Origin: an archaeon | GTDB lineage: Archaea > B1Sed10-29 > WALL01 > WAMD01 | Length of the DNA: 47,719 bases | Reading direction: 5' to 3' | NCBI GenBank assembly: GCA_024275655.1 | Contig: JAJRYR010000063.1 | Coordinates: 1-47,719, forward strand | Shown here: one piece after another, positions 46,351 through 47,719 of the stretch | Position numbering within the stretch: position 1 is the first letter of the stretch | Layout of the letters: each line of letters starts with the position of its first letter | Position numbers and translations under genes: made by a program | The notes under the pieces: model-generated | Seen by the model: only the letters and a program-made list of their open reading frames with translations | Told to the model about the DNA's origin: nothing | Database searches by the model: none

Positions 46351-47076
46351 TTTCTGTTTTTTCCTAGTTTTCAATACGTAAACTAGGACACCCACAATCG
46401 CCAGAATGATGAGGTAAGGGAACCAGGCAGATTCTCCATACTTCAGATCTAGTTGTTTCTGCAAATGGTGTCGCTCCCCGTCATATACATACTCTATTTC
46501 AAGGATTGCCTTTGCATTTTTTGCGTTTTCGCCCACTTCGACTATAATCCTTTCCTCGATTTCCTCCCCAGGATTTAATATGTCTGCCAGTTTACGCTCT
46601 GGCTCGTAAACATACCCTTTTCCAGGTAGAATATCTAGTCTGCGGGTAACGTTCAACGCACTGAATAACCCAGGACATTTAATTTTGTAGTACAAATACA
46701 ACGTGCTGTTTCTCTTAACTTCTCCATCAACTCTAAACTCCTCTACAACCAACACTGGTTCCTCCACAGAGACGATTAGCTTGCCACCTGGGTACTCCAA
46801 TGTATAGTTGCCTGGCTTGTCCGGGGCAGTAAACTCTAAGACCTTTGTAAAATTCTCCCCTTCACCTGCCTCTACCTGGAACCTCTTGATCTGATTCACA
46901 AACTTCAATTGAGCCTCATAGTTTACAGGACCAGCATCTCTGTAAACCACTTGGAAAGTCTCTTCAGGGAATATGTGTTTCTGATTTATCTCTATGGAAA
47001 CGCAAGCTCCAAGGCTGACTACCAAAATGAACATCAGAGATGCAAAAACAAACCTACTGCCCAAAGAATTCTTCAT
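46333..47076 (-). CDS. Secreted protein with C-terminal membrane anchor
   Basis: 247 residues: signal peptide MKNSLGSRFVFASLMFILVVSLGACVS with a lipobox-like LGAC, an external beta-rich region of Ig- or CARDB-like repeats (INQKHIFPEETFQVVYRDAGPVNYEAQLKFV; PGNYTLEYPGGKLIVSVEEPVLVVEEF; EEIEERIIVEVGENAKNAKAILEIEYVY) and a C-terminal span (WFPYLIILAIVGVLVYVLKTRKK). Sequons occur (NFTKV, NYTLE, NSTLY, NVTRR). Resembles the archaeal cell-surface or S-layer accessory class. Overlaps the next upstream gene by 23 bp, so the two are coupled. Confidence 0.72.
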   Translation of the reverse strand: MKNSLGSRFVFASLMFILVVSLGACVSIEINQKHIFPEETFQVVYRDAGPVNYEAQLKFVNQIKRFQVEAGEGENFTKVLEFTAPDKPGNYTLEYPGGKLIVSVEEPVLVVEEFRVDGEVKRNSTLYLYYKIKCPGLFSALNVTRRLDILPGKGYVYEPERKLADILNPGEEIEERIIVEVGENAKNAKAILEIEYVYDGERHHLQKQLDLKYGESAWFPYLIILAIVGVLVYVLKTRKKQKSDGAR

Positions 47077-47719
47077 ATCCTGTGTCCCCCTCTAGGTTCA
47101 TGTAGTCCTCATACTCATCAGGATAGTACTCCTGAGATTCTTCTTTCGGCTTCTTCGGTCTCGTGAATATGTATATCAAAACCATCAAAGCCAGCAACCC
47201 GCCAACTAGATACACCCAATTCTTCTGCACAAACTCTATGTAACCCGGTATCTCTGGCTCTGGTTGCTCCTCTGGACAGGAAAGCTCACTCAACTCTGTT
47301 ATCAACGGGCCCGCCTTCTCTGCCCAGCCTATCGCATCTTGGAATGCCTGCCTAGCTCCTTGGTAATCAGATTGATTCAAGAGTATGCTCCCTTCGTTAT
47401 ACATTGCTATGGACTTGTTGTAGTATTCCCCCGCCTCCTCATACTTCTTTCTTTTAGAACTTGGGAGTTCGTCTATACAATAGCCTATGCTGGACTGCAA
47501 CTCCTCAAAACCTGTTTTTACCAGGGACACCTTTGTGTATGCCTCTATCTTTAAACTCCTAACATCAACGTATGCTACTCTATCTAGAGCATTTTGATAC
47601 TTCTCTCTGGCTTTGGATTCTATGTTCGTGTTGGACATAACAGTATTCAACCAGTTAAGCCAAGTGCTCGCCTGATTATCATACTGTCCTAGGGTCGATG
47701 GCACACCGTTTATTGCAGA
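47054..47719 (-). CDS. Secreted/membrane protein with TPR-like helices, partial at window edge
   Basis: The reading frame stays open to the end of the window, so the N-terminus lies outside it. The visible part is helical (YNKSIAMYNEGSILLNQSDYQGARQAFQDAIGWAEKAG resembles a tetratricopeptide pair), then a Pro/Glu linker with one Cys (SCPEEQPEPEIPGYIEF), a membrane span (WVYLVGGLLALMVLIYIF) and an acidic cytoplasmic tail (EYYPDEYEDYMNLEGDTGYEEFFGQ). The ORF-track start at 47704 is a GTG and unlikely to be the true start. Coupled to the secreted gene downstream, probably in a cell-surface operon. Confidence 0.65.
   Translation of the reverse strand, partial: SAINGVPSTLGQYDNQASTWLNWLNTVMSNTNIESKAREKYQNALDRVAYVDVRSLKIEAYTKVSLVKTGFEELQSSIGYCIDELPSSKRKKYEEAGEYYNKSIAMYNEGSILLNQSDYQGARQAFQDAIGWAEKAGPLITELSELSCPEEQPEPEIPGYIEFVQKNWVYLVGGLLALMVLIYIFTRPKKPKEESQEYYPDEYEDYMNLEGDTGYEEFFGQ

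Overview
The window comes from an archaeon, most likely a thermophile or hyperthermophile. The evidence is a thermosome, TFB, Gar1, archaeal-type IleRS and ProRS, RNase P RNA, an archaeal thiolase/HMG-CoA synthase/DUF35 cluster, TATA-box promoters, GC-rich rRNAs beside AT-richer protein genes, and an MTA phosphorylase with the C-terminal Cys-x-Cys of heat-stable homologues. The rRNA operon has the 16S-tRNA-Ala-23S order common in Euryarchaeota and relatives. I cannot place it more precisely. The rRNAs differ at positions usually treated as universal, so it may be a deep or poorly sampled lineage. Genes are densely packed, with many 1-4 nt overlaps inside operons and small overlaps between convergent gene ends. 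No insertion sequence, CRISPR array or prophage was seen.

Layout. 0-8 kb: a half-length TauE/SafE permease, thermosome, a small [NiFe]-hydrogenase set (large subunit, small subunit, HypA, endopeptidase) beside purine salvage genes (MTA phosphorylase, PRTase-wHTH), and Sua5. 8-11.3 kb: Gar1 followed by a TFB with a very long lysine-rich N-terminal tail, then a DUF1697 protein, dTMP kinase and an adenosine-specific kinase. 11.3-16.1 kb: a coupled operon of CBS protein, two CPA2 antiporters and a large basic multi-HTH-like protein. 16-24 kb: IleRS, ProRS, small unknowns, a kinase-like protein and a polyprenol/dolichol-kinase-like membrane protein. 23.8-27.2 kb: tRNA-Thr(CGU), a soluble histidine kinase/CBS/nucleotidyltransferase operon, tRNA-Leu(CAA), and a possible PD-(D/E)XK protein. 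27.2-32.6 kb (minus strand): RNase P RNA, then 23S, tRNA-Ala and 16S reading from a strong promoter near 32.58 kb. 32.7-37.6 kb: Hsp20, HD hydrolase, nitroreductase, endonuclease III, kinase-like, PIN-like and DUF72 genes. 37.6-47.7 kb: membrane-anchored or secreted proteins interleaved with the early mevalonate operon and its regulator, a HemK2-like methyltransferase and a DRG GTPase.

Most striking observations. (1) In 16S rRNA the central pseudoknot carries a matched double swap: positions 18-19 read GG and 916-917 read CC, where archaea normally have CC and GG. (2) tRNA-Ala has a 33-nt insertion in its T-loop that folds as a bulge-helix-bulge and whose removal restores TTCGAAT. (3) TFB is fused to an H1-like tail of about 146 residues, over half lysine, plus an acidic linker. 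(4) A group-4-like [NiFe] hydrogenase core lies with maturation genes but without membrane or ferredoxin subunits. (5) 23S rRNA appears to differ at A2503, C2499, A2448 and A1916 (E. coli numbering). (6) The rRNA primary transcript carries three BHB motifs: the 16S stem, the 23S stem and the tRNA intron.
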